Assembly: GCA_018902385.1 (NCBI GenBank)
Contig: JABSSW010000002.1
Coordinates: 1,178,001-1,242,000 of the forward strand
DNA: 64,000 nt
Source: Physcia stellaris
Taxonomy: Eukaryota > Ascomycota > Lecanoromycetes > Caliciales > Physciaceae
Reading direction: 5' to 3'
Below are positions 10,471-20,842 of this stretch, one piece after another (position 1 is the first letter of the stretch; each line of letters opens with the position of its first letter). The notes beneath the pieces are model-generated. The model saw nothing but the letters and a program-made list of their open reading frames with translations. It was not told where the DNA came from and searched no databases. Position numbers and translations under genes: made by a program.

Positions 10471-11450
10471 CTACACATTCCCTAAAACGATTCCCACAGC
10501 GACAGCAACAATCGCTACCGCCTGCTTCCCAGGAGCCCCTACCGCCCTTTCACCTCCACTAGCAAGCTGCCCTTCTACTGCCGACCCCGCGCCTCCAGCA
10601 ATGCCTCCTCCAGCCCGGACCGTGTTTGTCGGCACAGCAGCCGAAGGAAGCGTGAACGAAAACGGTGTGACAGAGGGGAGGGTGAAGGAGGTATATGTCG
10701 GATAAGTAAGCGATGGCAACGTGAACGGAGTAGTAGGTGTTGTATAGGTATTCAAGCCAGCGCCACCGACGGTAGGTATGGTGGGCAAGATGGAAGGCGG
10801 GGTAGAGGTATTAGGTTCGGCACCATCAAAGGTAGGCGAAGATGAGGACGAGTAGGTCGGCTGATAGGTAGAAGTGGGGTAGGTGGGTATTGGGGGATCG
10901 GTTATGCTTGCGGGCGCGTTGCCGTCACCAGGTTTCCAATTTGCCGGCGGTTGCGCGATGGCGTATTGGGAAGAGCATTCTTGAGGCGATTTGTACTACT
11001 GAAGGATGAGCTTACATTCGGCAGCATTACAGGGCGAAGAGATGGGAAGGATAGCTCACGTCAAAGCAGCAATACGAGTATGCGCCGTAGCCGCAGTATT
11101 GACCGTTGGGGCAGGAGTCTATGAGGCGCTTTGGTCAGCGAGAATTTCGGTTGGCATTTGCGAAATTGAGAAGCTGATAACATCAGGATTGACGTACAGT
11201 TACCCTCACAGCATTTCTCCCCTGCACCAGCGTTGAAGCATGAGCCGTAGCAGTCTGCAAAACCCGCTCCGTATGCCTCCTCGCAAGACTGTTGGTAGAC
11301 ACCGCCTCCACTGCCACCTCTTCCTCGACGCGGTACCAAAATATTTGCTCCTGAGGTCCGGCGATCGAGGAGAGGATTATAGAGCGCAAGGACAGGATCG
11401 AGGAGCGAGGAGGCTATTAAGAGCGACAAGGCCAAAGGGACAGGAGGCAT
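10471..11450 (-). CDS. Secreted Cys-rich protein with Thr/Pro repeats and GPI-type tail
   Basis: Three exons by my splicing: 11450-11198, 11118-11060 and 10995-10471, with introns of 79 nt (GTACGT...CTGAC...TAG) and 64 nt (GTGAGC...CAGTAG). The product is 278 aa. A signal peptide (1-22) precedes a compact Cys domain: CEEAYGAGFADCYGSC, EKCCEGNYSCPNGQYCGYG, YCCFDYKSPQEC. Then comes a Pro/Ser/Thr-rich region with FTLPS repeated three times, and a hydrophobic C-terminus (AVAIVAVAVGIVLGNV) like a GPI signal. The CC...SCPNGQYC pattern resembles fungal chitin-binding-like or granulin-like Cys clusters; this is a loose resemblance. Cell-wall location is inferred. Confidence 0.75.
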
Positions 11451-12524
11451 TCTGGCTGGGGCGGCACTCTTCTACGCCTTTGTTTGCTGTAACAGCGCGA
11501 CAATCGACTTTCCGGTGCCAGCCAGGACGCTCGAGCTCGACGTTCCGACCCCATCGCGATGCGTTGAGGGGGCGGGGATTGTTATGGAAGTCCCAAATGA
11601 AGCCAAGGAGCCAAGATGCTAAAAGTGCTTCGCCTCATACCTAGTCATGATGCCCTTCCCCTCCCTGTCCCTGCTTGGAGGTGCATCTCAGATCTAGAAT
11701 CAACCTGCCGTTTTGTATCTCTTCTGGGTGTGATCAAAGACGAATGCATTATTAGAAAGGAGCTCCTAGCTGTGGGACCCGTACTAGCCTAGAGCTTTTC
11801 GTCGGATGTGAACCTAAAATCCTCTTCAAGCTGACGCGCCAAGCGCTGCAGAAGCTTCTCCTAACGTCACCCTATTCCTTCCTATTGGTGTTCTTCGTAC
11901 AGGAGTCTGGACTGGCAGCAAGCAAAACAAAGCTGTACGTCCTCCTCTTAGGCCGCTCTCATCCTTCCCTTTTGTCCAACAGAACTTAGCTACCTATTAG
12001 ATTGTTGACGTCGGGGACGTTCCATGTTACATAGTTGAGGCGACCAGCAGACGCGTAGGTGAGACCAGGATCACTCGAGGTGAGGGCGATGGTGTTTGCT
12101 GACCGCTCCGCTCGTGTCTCTTGCGGTTGACGGGCTATCCGCCACTGATCAAGTTAGTTCTTTTGCTGGGCCTTGACTTGTGATTGGGGAAGTCTACAAG
12201 CATAGAAATGGGTTGCGTGAATTCGAAGATTCTGGAAGCGATAGGAAAGGTACAACTGACATATTCACGCGAACAGGACCAGGCTTAAGAGACGGAAACT
12301 GAACGGCGTCGAATGGCGACCAGAAAAACGTACTTGTAAATCAGAGGAGCCTCGGCGCTACAGAAGCGCTCGTTGTATTGACTCGATAACGTGTTTCGAG
12401 CCCCCTTTGAGTGCTCTAGTAACCCTTTCTAGCCACTATCCAACACCATTCATGGGGACGCGCTACAACTCTTTCATCTTCCTTTATTTAAATTCTGCGG
12501 AAGACCGCATGCGAAGGCTTCCAT
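11451..12524. other. Intergenic, no supported gene
   Basis: About 1.1 kb between a minus-strand gene start and the 3' end of the RING gene. Frames are short and without motifs. Nothing supported. Confidence 0.4.
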
Positions 12525-13439
12525 TCATAAGCAAGCTACATCCTCGTCCCCTTCCTCATCATATCCATCCTCATCTTGATCGTCCAACTCTTGATCCAGG
12601 AGCTCGTCTTCATCTCCATGCACGTCTTCACAATCCTCTCCTAAGAGCTCCTCATCAGAAACAGGCTGAAAAGGCGGTGAAAGCGGACTATGCAGCTCGG
12701 TAATAGTCTTTTGACTGTTTCCAGATGCGCCAGAGTGTTGAGACGTCAAGCCGAAGGGTGTACTGATGTCCAGGTCTTCATCCACCTCTTCCTCTTCCTC
12801 GTCTGCATCATCTTCATCGCCTTCATCATCGCCTTCATAATCCTCCATTGCGTCATCTCCATCATCCTGCCCAATATCCTCGTCCTCGTCATCTCCGCTC
12901 AACAGCTCCTGATCCGAGACCTCCTGATTGACACCCGCCCACTGCTGAGTCGGAATCCCCAGCGGCGTCCCAGGCGTAAACGGGAACATAGTCCCATCGT
13001 CACTACTCTCATCCTGAAGCCGAGGCGATGAATATTCAAGTTCTTCACTAGCATACTCTTCATTGAAAGTGCCACCACTCTCCTCCTCTTCCGACCTCCT
13101 CCCACTCTCCCCCTGCTCCTCCCCCGAACTCTCCTCATCCCCACCCTGGAACCCAGGAAGATCTTCCAACCCCAAAATCACAGTCCGACACATCGGACAC
13201 GAAGTCGCGCCCTCCTCCACAATCCATTCGTGCAGACAGCTATACCCGAACACATGTCCGCAGGGTAATCGGCGGGCCGTCTCGCTGTCGCTATCGTTTC
13301 CAATCCCGATCTCCGACACCGCTTGTGATATGGACTCGGCGTAGGCCTTCCAGCAGATGGTGCAGATGCGGGAATCGGCGCGCAGGGAGGATGGAGGGAT
13401 GATGGGGAGACTGTCTAGGACTTCGAGGGCGGAAGGCAT
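12525..13439 (-). CDS. RING-type protein with acidic C-terminal tail
   Basis: 304 aa, single exon. The RING lies at the N-terminus: Cys26, Cys29 (CTIC), Cys60, His62, Cys68 (LPCGHVFGYSCL), Cys81 and Cys84 (CPMC). The usual fifth zinc ligand position (His in PCGHxFHxxC) is Gly65, as in two other proteins of this window. After residue 90 the chain is Glu/Asp-rich to the end and probably disordered. RING proteins normally recruit ubiquitin-charged E2 enzymes; whether this variant is an active E3 ligase is open. It is not next to the other RING genes and its non-RING parts differ from theirs. Confidence 0.8.
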   Translation of the reverse strand: MPSALEVLDSLPIIPPSSLRADSRICTICWKAYAESISQAVSEIGIGNDSDSETARRLPCGHVFGYSCLHEWIVEEGATSCPMCRTVILGLEDLPGFQGGDEESSGEEQGESGRRSEEEESGGTFNEEYASEELEYSSPRLQDESSDDGTMFPFTPGTPLGIPTQQWAGVNQEVSDQELLSGDDEDEDIGQDDGDDAMEDYEGDDEGDEDDADEEEEEVDEDLDISTPFGLTSQHSGASGNSQKTITELHSPLSPPFQPVSDEELLGEDCEDVHGDEDELLDQELDDQDEDGYDEEGDEDVACL

Positions 13440-15171
13440 GAAGCGGTGGTGGACTAGCGACCAGAGATTGATAGCAGGAGGTTTATCAACGTGGGCGTGC
13501 AGCTCGTCTAGACTGTAGATGCGATCTCTTGCTTTTCAAGTCGTCGTATTCGCTCGGTACCGAGATGGCGTGGAATGTGCTTCGAAGCTTCAGAAGCAAA
13601 GGTGAAAGTCCCAAAATCATACCTCGAAGCGCGGCGGAGGGAAGTGAAGCAGTGAAGCGCGTGTCACGGCCGAGGTCAACACAACCCACGATAGAATGCC
13701 CCATCGTACCTTCCCTCTTTTGCATTCAGCCCGCACTCCAGCTGCCTTTGCACTACTAAAGTAATTTGATCTGATGGATTGAGACTGGATGGATAGATGG
13801 AGTTGAGTCGCGAAGATCCGGAACTCACAACGCTGTGGGGATTTTTGGTGTGATGATGCAGTTACCTGGCCGAGGTGACTGGCGGTGAAAAGTGATGTAA
13901 ATGTCTTGCAGCCCCGGAAGTGGTAGATTTTGGCTGCTTTGCCCGCCGCCGCTTCTAGTTTCAAGAACAGGTCCTGAGCTGGGAAGCAAGCTTCGCACGA
14001 TCCCTCCCGAATCTTCGATAAATACTCCGGTGGGGTGGAGATCAACCACGGGACATGTTGTAAAGAGAAAAAACTTACGTTACTCATTAAAGACGAGCCA
14101 ACGAGGTTTCTCGCATACGGTAAATAGAAGACGGGAAGGACCGAAGCGGTGGAAAGGTTGGGAGCGATAAGAGGGGACTACGATAAGTAAGGCAATTGGG
14201 GAACAAAGAACGCAAAGTTTGAGTAAAGACTTGCTTGAAAGAGCAATAACTGAAAACCAAACCAATACCGTGGGAGCTTCTCTAAATAGACGATCTTACG
14301 AACACGTAAAGTACAAGACCCCCCACTGTCTCTCTCTGCTTGCGCTTTCCGCTATTTCTCCACGATCTATTCTCTGATTTTATCCGAGGCTTGCTCCATT
14401 GGCAACTTAAATATCATCACGTAGAGTCTCTTCCCCCCCGCTGTAGGTGCTTTCCACTCTTTTCCTTCTTGCCCTTTATGCGCTTTCAATAACGATGCAA
14501 GTGAGGACTCTTGCGGTCCAGCGTTGACGATGGGCGTAGGATCGTGTCTTCTGGCGTGATCATTGGGGTCCGTAAAACAAGACTCGGGCTCGCCGTGGCT
14601 TGGGCGTTGCTGGGGGTGGTTGAAGTGAGAATGGTTTTATCAGCCTACATGGAACATCAGCTCAGTTGCTAGAATATCAGTCTGTGCTTGACTAGGTTCA
14701 AAATGACAGCAAGCAATCAGTGTGTGAGTACACGGAAGGGTATGAAGTATCCTACATACGTTCTCTGGACGAAGTATTTGCACGCGGTTTATGGAATACA
14801 TCGTGAAACTGTTTGCGATCCCTCGTTTATTGACAGAATCTTGTCTGTAATGACACTGAGAGCTAGCAAGGCTAACAATGCGTCAAATATGGACGACCCC
14901 TCCCATTTTCGTATTTTGCTGCTTGCAACGCAGTATTCCTGCTTGAGAGAGCTCGGCCCCCCTCAATCAGAACAGAATAACAAGGTTGCCGTTACCATTC
15001 TCCTCTTTGGATACTGTAAGTAAAGCGTCGCATTGGGTCACCATTTTGAGGTGGCCGATTGTGAGATCGTTCATATTAGCCCCATGATGGATCAAGACTG
15101 GTGATCAGACGCATGATACTAAAATTCTCAACAAGCGAACCACGATCAAGAAGCCAACCAAGAAGGAGATC
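13440..15171. other. Intergenic, no supported gene
   Basis: Several frames of 80-156 codons (for example minus 13617-14087 and plus 14688-15023) have no recognisable motif, and no consistent splicing joins them. No RNA gene seen. Confidence 0.4.
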
Positions 15172-17973
15172 TCAGGAAGTTAGTTGTCGTCCCTTTTCTC
15201 GGGGTTTCTTAAAGGCTGCTATGAGCCTGTTGACCTGATCTGGACCTGACCGAGGACCTAACCAACGTTCGATATATTCGAAAGCGACGTCACTTTGGAC
15301 TCCGTAGTATCCAACAGGTATATCGTCTTCAGGGTCGGCACCGTAAGATATCAATAGCTCCGTAAAATCGACAAGTGCTTCCCGCCTCATCTCAAGCTCC
15401 GAGCCATGATCAATATCACGGTCAGCTCCTCTGAGATAGTGAAGGTATCTCAGTAGTAACCTCCACCTTGGTGGCTTCGTGTAAAATCCTCTCCCAAGTC
15501 CAGCCTCTGGCTGTGCACCAGCCTCAAAGATGGACCGGACAAGACTAATTCGAACCCGCAATTCGTCGACCGGCTCAAGATCAAATTTGGAATACTTAGA
15601 TTGAGCGGCCATTATAAGCAGAAGCTGCCTGTTATCTTTGGTTACTAATTCTGGATCGAGCTGTATTTTTTGGTGGACGTAAAAGAATAGACCATGAGAA
15701 AGTGCCCACCAAAGGAAATTTTCAAGAAACCAACGGTACGACTTGATCTTGGAACCGCCATCTTTTTCGTTTAGTGATTTCTGGCACTTTTTGATGTCTT
15801 CGTTGAAGTCATCAATGAGGTCGTACGATATCATGTCTCTGTTCTTTTCTAGGCAACGGAAATATCTTCCGATTTGGCGCCATTCAATCTCCAATCTCTC
15901 CGGTACAAATGGATCATCGAAGGACGATAGCGGCATTGTCTTGATCCAGAACCGGAGACATGTGCATACACACACCGAAGGATTGAAGGGTCCTTCAACC
16001 CACGTAGCTAATTGACTTTTTACCGAGGCTGCCTCAAGAAAATCTTTCACGGTTGAGTGTAGGAAATCAACGCGATAAAGGGAACGTGCTTCTCTTGCGG
16101 GTCCATACGTTTCTCTTTGTACCTTTGCGGATGAGTCGAGCTTAATCTCCAGGAAGTCTCTGCATCGGGCATGAATCTGTTTCTTCATAGTTTCGTTCAT
16201 TCGCTCAGCCCAATCGCCATCATAAACTCCTTGGTTTGTGTCAAGGTTATCGTCTGTCACGTGTGACAATGCAGCCTGGAGTGAGATTAACGGCAACGGT
16301 TCCCTTGCACATAGCATAGTCTTCAGCAGCCGTGCAGTATCCTTCCGATAAGCCGGCGAAATTTCGTCCAGTACGCGCTGGAAGTACGACTCAAGATCGG
16401 GTGGAAGTTCGGCGACTCGTTTTTCTAGGATGGTTATGTCGTCGTCGTTCTGCAGACCTTCGAGCAAAGAACGAACAACAAGAAAGACCCATAAGAATAC
16501 GCCTTGAGCCTTACTTACTATCCGAGCTATGAGATCCATATATCTTACATCATGCACTATTCGACCAAGTCTTTTTTGCTGTTACTCAACTTATCAAGAA
16601 TATACTGCGAGATGTCGCCTTTTGTGAGGTCGTGAACCTTAAGCGCATGACGTCCGTCGCCATAAAGAGCTTTCTCGAAAATAGGCCATGGCCTACTTGA
16701 AAGACAAATCTTGATATTTGTTGCTTCGCTGCTGGATTGGAACAGGCTCAATAAGTCAGCTTTGTCTCCATCATACTCATCTAAGCCATCGACAAAGAGG
16801 CAAATACGCATTGAAGCTGTGATGTCAGGACTAGATATCTGCAAAACATTTTGGAAAACTTCGCGCAAATCTTTCAATGACCAGGGCTGCGGATCGCCCA
16901 AGTCGACCATTTCCTGTAGCTTTTTCGAGCACACGAATGATATCAGGGACGGGCACTGCCTTAGTATATCGTGAAGTAATGACTGCAGAAGCCCATCTTG
17001 AGACTTCTGCTTTTCGGTCCCTGCAGCCCAGAAGAAGTGACTTGCGATTACAAGCTGTTTATTGGGTCCAGTCCAGGCTCTAAGTGCGTCCTTTGTACGT
17101 TCCTCTTCGTACAGGAATTTCATGAGCGTTGATTTCCCAGACCCTGCTTTGCCCGATATCCAGTAAATACCGGCAGTAGACGTCGACTGCAACCATTCAT
17201 GGAAGTGTATCTCTGGGCTCTCATAAATCCACTGGAATGTTCTAATGTGTGCCTCCGGAATACGTGATTGTCGTGTGCTCATTTGATCGAACGCCAAACT
17301 CCTTAAGATCGGTTTGACTTCGCCATCCTTGACCAATGTTTCCAGCCGCATTGAAAGTTCTTTAAGAATTTCGGGATAGGTACTGCGTGATTCTGGAGAT
17401 TTCATTGCTTCGAGTATTTCGTGTTTGACCTCTTCCATCTTTTCCTGGGTCTCATGTGCAGCTTTTCGCACCAAAAAGGATAGATTAGATTGTGGGTCGC
17501 TAGAAATGTCGAAAATGTCAGCTTTCTCCTATGATGTAGAAGAATGTGTGGTGTCTCTACTTAGTCTCTGCAAGCATGTGGAGACTCAGAGCCTGTTGCA
17601 GGCTATTGATGTCTTCTCGGATTGATTTGATACGCGGGCCTTTCCTTATCGTGCGGACAGCGGGCAGAACCACATCGAAGCATCGGCGACGGTCTCGAAC
17701 TCTGAGGTCTCGAAGTAGTGAGAGAAGCTCGGTAGCAGCGCGGTCTTGCATTTGGGCAAGATCTTGGATAGATTGATTCTGCGGGCGGTCTTTTCTCAAC
17801 TTCATGCTTAACTCGCGAGTGTGAGACGCGACTGTTTCAAGCTCTCGGTGCGCCGACAGAACGCCATCTGCTGATCTCGACAATTCTGAGGTGGTCACTA
17901 CCAATCTAGAGGCAATGTCAACGAAGGTGGCTATACTACTCGCCAGGCCAATCGCAGTAATAGGATCGAGCAT
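15172..17973 (-). CDS. NACHT-domain STAND receptor (NLR-like), no C-terminal repeats
   Basis: Exon 1 is 17973-17561, intron 17560-17500 (61 nt, GTAGAG...CTGAC...TCTAG, phase 2), exon 2 17499-15172; about 914 aa. I start at 17973 because MLDPITAIGLASSIATFVD is the usual start of the fungal HeLo-like/STAND N-terminal domain. Next come a coiled segment, then the NACHT domain with Walker A GKAGSGKST, Walker B CLFVDGLDEYDG and a CLSSRPWP sensor-like motif. A winged-helix-like/DUF7791 region (KAQGVFLWVFLVVRSLL, LPPDLESYF) follows. A one-base frame offset occurs at about 16557-16580 near a T6 run (plus strand 16572-16577), splitting two otherwise continuous family segments. The C-terminus has only an ankyrin-like trace (LLISYGADPE). 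Such proteins trigger heterokaryon incompatibility or defence cell death. Confidence 0.82.
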
Positions 17974-19771
17974 CTTTCTATCCTGTATGTGGGGTGTAGA
18001 CGATGGGAATGCTTCCGGTTTATCTGAAGAAAGAACTCTCGCGCTCGTCGCAAGGCTGTGTTTTCCTGATCGCACCGCTAACCCAATCGAGGGCCCCCTG
18101 CATACGTACAACGATGCCATTGGCAATACATCTTTGAGGGTGTGGTGGATCAAAAATAGCCCGGCGCTTCTGAGCGCATTCTCCTAAAATCCAAACTAGC
18201 AGAGATTGATCCCAGTACAGTTACCAAAATGTCCGTACAGAGGAAAAGCTGACGAGAAAACGCTTTCGACCAACCATCAGACGCTACACAGAGAATTCGT
18301 TCGTGGATTGGGGACAGCTAGATTTACCGGTCTGCTCCGAGCGTCAACGAATTATTCTCATTATACTTTCACGTTTTCCGGTTCAGCGGTCCACCGAGCA
18401 CCCTTCTCGCAATACATCTGGTACGTTGATATGATTACGGATGTTGTGAGGAGACCTTACTCGATCTGGCAGGGTTACGGCTGGGCTGTCCGCAGGTCGT
18501 AGCGATCCGACGGGAGAACAACAACTGTACTCCGCTTCGGCTCCGAGTAAAAACAGGCCCCACGATCATCGTTAAAGCACATTGTATCTTCGACCCTTAC
18601 AGCATGTCACTAGGCGACCCTTCGAGTCGGTGGATGGAGTCTGCTGATTCCAATTGCTTCTCCTTTCACCCAAATCCCCTCCACACGATGCTTCCAAAGA
18701 TTGCCGTGCTATTCCTATCATGCTTCCATCTCCATCTAATATTTAGCTTGACCGAATCATGCCAGAGATCTAGTAACCAGTGTATGGTGTCCTTTTCGGG
18801 GATGCAACAGGCTAGCGCCATCAGGTACAAGGGTCAGAGGATATGGTCGGAGTAGCTTGAGAGCCTACTTCATACTGCTCTAGTGTTTGCACTATGAGAA
18901 GACAGCATTCCTGGATCCTAGATTGATATCTGCGTCAGCAACCATCATTGACACAAGTAAGGCAGTTGGAGAGACCGACTAAATTTGTACGGCTCCCAAT
19001 GCAGGAAGCCATGCCTCCAGACCTACACGGGGCTCTGCATCGTTGTCGATCTTCTTTGCCTGGTAGAATATGCATCATTGATTGTAAGCAGTGAACCTGA
19101 TGGCCGTTCTGTTGGCAGAACCTTGGTAGGCTCGTAGAAGGGCGGCTTCGAGTCGAGGCTGGGGGTACACGAGATGGGTCTTGGCATAGAGGGGGTGCAC
19201 ACCCCTTTGTTTACGCCTTTCATCCATCCTCCATTTGCTCCCTCCCATCTACTTAATCCACATGGACACCAAAGCAGTCGGATCATGCCTTCTCTAGTCT
19301 GAAGAGTGCGATGATTCTATATCTGTACGATCGCATCTAGAAGAAAAAATCAACAAAGCTACTATGGAGACGAGGTTACGATCGCGTAACGGAGGGGACA
19401 GGATGGACCTCAAAAACCGGTAAGGAAAATCCTCCTTTATATATGCTGATCATGTTAGCGACTGTGCTTCTGTTCTTGTATTGCACTGCTACAAGCAAGG
19501 TATGTGCGGCATCGGTTTGCGACTTGGTGTACTTCAACAATTATCTTTGTTTCTTTGACGACTTCTCAAGACTGGAAACTCCGCCACGGCCTCCTGTTGG
19601 GCAGAATCTGACAAGGCTTCATTCACATACATGCTCCTCGTTGTTGGTAAAAATTCAGAGCCGTCTTAAGATTTTATAGATAGAACAAGGATCAGCGTGT
19701 TCCATCCATAAAACGGCAACCAATAGTGTCTGTCATCTTCTCTGTTACCTGCTGTCATGTTCTAGGCTACC
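17974..19771. other. Intergenic, no supported gene
   Basis: Short frames only. A plus-strand stretch near 18688-18855 begins MLPKIAVLFLSCFHLHL, like a signal peptide, but the frame ends after about 55 codons without further support. A second hydrophobic start lies at 19443. Neither is called. Confidence 0.4.
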
Positions 19772-20476
19772 TCATAGTACCAATGAGGGCAGAGAGGCGT
19801 TAACCATCTCCATATCCTCCACGGATTCTAGCTTCAGAGTCAGAGTACTGTTGTTGGCGAGATGCAGTAGAGACTGCGTTCGTTCTTCTACTTCGTAATC
19901 AAAGAACATTTCTGTTTGTAGTCCATGCCCCCGAGTAGTCTTATGTGTGGAGGGCTTGGGTGGTGGGAAGCTGTAGGGATTGGTCGACGGTTTCTGACGC
20001 CTCAACATGGACGGAACGCTGATTGATGGCATGCGAAGCTTAAAATGGGATTTCGAGCCTGGGTTAGACGGCTTCGGCGCCGCAGGCTTCCGCCTTGAGA
20101 AGAATGATAGCTTAGGTTTCTTGTGCTCTTGTTGGCAAGGATCATCGGCAAGTACATCGCCAAAGTCAAAAATTGAGCTTGTGTCTGGGTCGGCTTCGGG
20201 ATTGAGACATTCGCCACCCCTGAGGTGTGGGACTCTGTTGGACATCGCTATACCGGTCTCTTCAAGTGGCATTTGAGCGCTTACCTCAGAGAAACTGATA
20301 GTGGCACGGCTACTGGTCGTGGAAATGACGCTAGCCGCTTCCTCACGACTAACAGAGCCTCGTTCTCGACGTAGAGCCGCTAAGGTTGGAGCTGGAATCG
20401 ATGGGCTGTCCAAAGACCCGTTTGGGGTAAAAGCAAATCGTTGAGGAATGTCGATAGATAAAGGCTTTAGAGACAT
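19772..20476 (-). CDS. Disordered protein, unknown
   Basis: 235 aa from the ATG at 20476 (MSLKPLSIDIPQRFAFTPNG). It is rich in Ser, Pro and Lys, with a basic stretch (KKPKLSFFSRRKPAAPKPS) and a second one (LRRQKPSTNPYSFPPPKPS). The C-terminus is more ordered (FFDYEVEERTQSLLHLANNSTLTLKLESVEDMEMVNASLPSLVL) and could form a helix plus strand. I recognise no domain. Basic clusters could serve as nuclear signals. It is transcribed away from the gene starting at 20843, sharing a 366 bp intergenic region. Confidence 0.6.
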   Translation of the reverse strand: MSLKPLSIDIPQRFAFTPNGSLDSPSIPAPTLAALRRERGSVSREEAASVISTTSSRATISFSEVSAQMPLEETGIAMSNRVPHLRGGECLNPEADPDTSSIFDFGDVLADDPCQQEHKKPKLSFFSRRKPAAPKPSNPGSKSHFKLRMPSISVPSMLRRQKPSTNPYSFPPPKPSTHKTTRGHGLQTEMFFDYEVEERTQSLLHLANNSTLTLKLESVEDMEMVNASLPSLVL

Positions 20477-20842
20477 GATCTTCGGAAACACTGTTTCTGA
20501 GATCCAAGAACGCTGGTGACAAATGTGAGATGTGATGGATAATGCTTTGGATTTAAAGTGTTAGATAACAAAGGGATGAAGGTGTGGGGACAAAGCTGTG
20601 AACAATACTTTTGAAATCTCGAGCTTGTCATGAGCTTGTCATAACCTTGATTAGAGAAAGACAAAGGCAATCACTCGGATGTTTACCTTTGAGAGAACAA
20701 TGGCATTCTGGTTCATGGAAAGGTAAAAGTTGAGGGTCTGTGGTTGAGGATCGGGCTTCAAACCTCGCCTTTCCAACATAATCGCAGGACACAGACTCTC
20801 TTGGTTAAGCTTGACGTAATAAGAAGAGAGAGACAGGATAGT
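20477..20842. promoter_or_regulatory. Shared upstream region of a divergent gene pair
   Basis: 366 bp between the start codons of two head-to-head genes. It is the only room for both promoters, so the pair may be co-regulated; that is inference from layout. No specific operator motif is recognised. Confidence 0.4.

Noticed and set aside
10388-10590. Possible CRISPR-like or array structure from repeated motifs near 10.3-10.6 kb
   Set aside because: The repeats are subterminal units of the inverted-repeat element and FTLPS codons of a surface protein; no spacer-repeat periodicity, and the genome is eukaryotic.
11240-11644. 134-codon plus frame
   Set aside because: Lies antisense to the spliced Cys-rich GPI-type gene and has no motif.
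13617-14087. 156-codon minus frame
   Set aside because: No signal, motif or splice partners; likely chance.
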